NCBI GenBank assembly: GCA_963795805.1
Contig: CAWCIV010000001.1
Span: forward strand, 682,001-746,000
From: JALYYC01 sp963795805
Lineage (GTDB): Bacteria; Chloroflexota; Dormibacteria; CF-121
Length of the DNA stretch: 64,000 bases
Reading direction: 5' to 3'
The position numbers were made by a program, and so were the translations under genes. This document shows, in pieces, positions 62,363 to 64,000 of this stretch. The notes beneath the pieces are model-generated. The model made no database searches. It saw only the letters and a list, made by a program, of their open reading frames with translations, and was not told the origin of the DNA. Numbering within the stretch: position 1 is the first letter of the stretch; the number at the start of each line of letters is the position of its first letter.

Positions 62363-64000
62363 GTCCCGAGGCACCGAAGGCCAGGTCCTTCGCCGACATC
62401 CTTCAGCAGAATCAGGAGTTCATCGCGCACCTCCAGACCCTGCAGGACGATATCGCGAGCCAGCTCGAAGTCAAGGGCAAGGAGCTGGCCACGGTGCAGG
62501 CGCAGCTGGATACCAAGCAAGCGGAACTCGACGAGCTCCAGAATGCCCAGCTCCAGTGGGCCATGGACCGCGAGGCGCTGCTGGCTGAGCACGCTTCCGC
62601 GGAGAAGGGGCAAAAGGAACTTCAAAATCGCCATCAGCGGGCGGAAGCCGAGCTCCAGCAAGCCCGCGACCAATGGGCCGCGGAACGTGAGACCCTGCTC
62701 GAGCGTCATGCCGCGCTCGACCAGGCGCACCAGGATCTCCAGCAGAGCCATGACCGCGTCCGGGTCGAGCTGGGCCGGCTGCAAGATGACGTCACGCGCG
62801 CCAGGACCCGCGACGAGGAGCGTCGCAGCCAGCTGCGGCAGCTGGAGCAGGAGCGGATGGGGCTCAGTCAGAAGTACGAGGCCGAGCAGAAAAAGATCGC
62901 CGCGGAGCTGAAGACCGTCCAGGGCGACCTGGACAGCCTCCAGTCTGCCCAGTTGCAGTGGGCGATGGACCGCGAGAGCTTGCTCAAGGATCGGGATGCG
63001 GCGGTGGCCCGTCTGGCCGCGCTCGAACAGGAGTGGCAGGCGGCGCGCGCCGAGCTGACGAGTGAGCGCAAGGGGCTTGCCGACACGAACGGGAAATTGG
63101 AGCAGCAGATCAAGGCGCTGTTGGCTGAAGTCGAGCCGCTCAAATTGGCCCGCGACAAGTGGCAGTCAGAACGGCAGCGGCTGATCGCCGACGTCGCCCG
63201 CCTGGAGCAGGAAGCCCAGACCGCCGAGGGGCAGTTCAAGGCTGACCGCAAGCTGCTGCAGACGCAGTTGGAAGAGTCGCGCAAGAAGGCCGCCGACCTC
63301 GACAAGGCGGAGGCCGAGTTCCAGCGGGTCAGTGACGAACGCTCGGCGCTGCTGACCAAGGTCAAAGCGCTGGAGAAAGACTGGCAGGTCCGCGAGACCT
63401 CCATTGCGGAAGAGAAGGCCGCGCTTAAGAAGCAGGTCCAGGACGTCAACGCGAAGCTGGCCGCGACGCAGCAGGACTATGAAAAGGTCAAAACGCTACA
63501 CGACGACCTCGCGGGCGAGAGTGGGCGCAAGGCCGAAGAGTGGACCGTTCGCGAGCAGCGCCTCACCTCAGAGAAGAATCAGCTCAAAGTCGACCTCGAG
63601 CGGGTCCAGGGTCAGCTCTCCGAGATGATGACCCAGACCAACGAGCTCCAGAGCCGCCGAGCCAACGAGTCGAAAGAGCTCGAACTGGCATGGCAGCGGG
63701 AGAAGGCATCGCTCAAGTCGCAGCTCGAGGAAGCTCGCAAAACGGCGGGCACCGGTCCCCCGTCGAGCCAGATCATCGCTCGCTACGAGACCGAGAAGCG
63801 CGCGATGCAGGCCCAGCTCGACGGGGTCCGGACCGAGCTGGCGTCATTGGGCAAGAACAAAGACACGGCGCCGGGCCTCATCCAGGCCAAGCGCGATTTC
63901 GAGGCGAAATTCCGGGTCATCTACGACCAGAGCCACGACCTCAACTCGCCGCTGAACGCGATCATCGGATTCTCCGAGATCCTCCTGGACGAGAAGGGGA
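62359..64000 (+). CDS. Coiled-coil histidine kinase, 3' end cut by window
   Basis: At least 547 residues from a TTG start at 62359, with no stop before the window end. Residues about 30-500 form a long coiled coil with heptads and repeated segments (LQNAQLQWAMDREALL and LQSAQLQWAMDRESLL). Residues from about 515 begin a HisKA domain: YDQSHDLNSPLNAIIGFSEIL, with His526. No sensor domain is seen, so the coiled coil may be a scaffold or input. The catalytic domain lies beyond 64000. Confidence 0.88.
   Translation, partial: MSPEAPKARSFADILQQNQEFIAHLQTLQDDIASQLEVKGKELATVQAQLDTKQAELDELQNAQLQWAMDREALLAEHASAEKGQKELQNRHQRAEAELQQARDQWAAERETLLERHAALDQAHQDLQQSHDRVRVELGRLQDDVTRARTRDEERRSQLRQLEQERMGLSQKYEAEQKKIAAELKTVQGDLDSLQSAQLQWAMDRESLLKDRDAAVARLAALEQEWQAARAELTSERKGLADTNGKLEQQIKALLAEVEPLKLARDKWQSERQRLIADVARLEQEAQTAEGQFKADRKLLQTQLEESRKKAADLDKAEAEFQRVSDERSALLTKVKALEKDWQVRETSIAEEKAALKKQVQDVNAKLAATQQDYEKVKTLHDDLAGESGRKAEEWTVREQRLTSEKNQLKVDLERVQGQLSEMMTQTNELQSRRANESKELELAWQREKASLKSQLEEARKTAGTGPPSSQIIARYETEKRAMQAQLDGVRTELASLGKNKDTAPGLIQAKRDFEAKFRVIYDQSHDLNSPLNAIIGFSEILLDEKG

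Overview
The window is GC-rich, gene-dense chromosomal DNA of a free-living bacterium. It carries one complete rRNA operon (16S, tRNA-Ile, tRNA-Ala, 23S, 5S), the housekeeping run dnaX-ybaB-recR, and many uptake, repair and signalling genes. GTG and TTG starts, 1 to 8 bp start/stop overlaps and long antisense open frames all fit high GC. The 16S sequence and gene content (Tad-type pseudopilins, HAAS/PadR pair, KGG stress protein, NHL-thioredoxin) suggest a Chloroflexota-related lineage, possibly Dormibacterota. That placement is a reading by eye, not a tree. I see no insertion sequences, prophage or CRISPR arrays.

Layout. 1-3.3 kb: acetate kinase, a PadR/HAAS pair, DoxX and MmcQ proteins. 3.3-5.8 kb: two divergent operons. 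The minus one encodes a receiver-domain protein, a small protein and an ECF sigma factor. The plus one encodes a CarH-like cobalamin-binding protein and a separate MerR-PAS protein. 5.8-17.8 kb: cupin, aminopeptidase N, RhtA-like exporter, VOC and OsmC proteins, an ABC-2 exporter, alkylation repair (Ada-AlkA fusion and Ogt), a BNR lipoprotein and an MFS transporter. 17.9-25.0 kb: two back-to-back clusters of TadE/TadG-type pseudopilin genes, one TadG with three frameshifts. 25.1-27.3 kb: FMN-binding protein, ApbE and an RnfD/NqrB-like membrane protein. 27.3-30.0 kb: dnaX, ybaB, recR and a PRC-barrel-like gene. 30.1-35.75 kb: rRNA operon with promoter, boxA and terminator.

35.8-40.2 kb: an N-acylamino-acid racemase-type enolase, a GNAT acyltransferase and an M20 peptidase, which together look like a D- to L-amino-acid conversion route. 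40.3-57.1 kb: stress, membrane and regulatory genes, an ALDH, a sortase, an HU-like protein, an acyl-CoA ligase, a cold-shock protein and a divergent arsM / arsR-arsC set. 57.2-64 kb: a plus-strand signalling operon with a GAF histidine kinase, a four-receiver hybrid kinase, a single-domain response regulator and two related coiled-coil proteins. The second of these ends in a histidine-kinase domain cut by the window edge.

The two most interesting observations are: (1) the NHL-repeat thioredoxin-like gene on the minus strand at 43860-45362 has an in-frame TGA exactly where the first catalytic Cys of CxxC belongs, followed by a SECIS-like hairpin, so it is a candidate selenoprotein; (2) a B12 photoreceptor of CarH type appears to be split into two polypeptides, and sits divergent from an ECF sigma operon over a 12-bp direct repeat.
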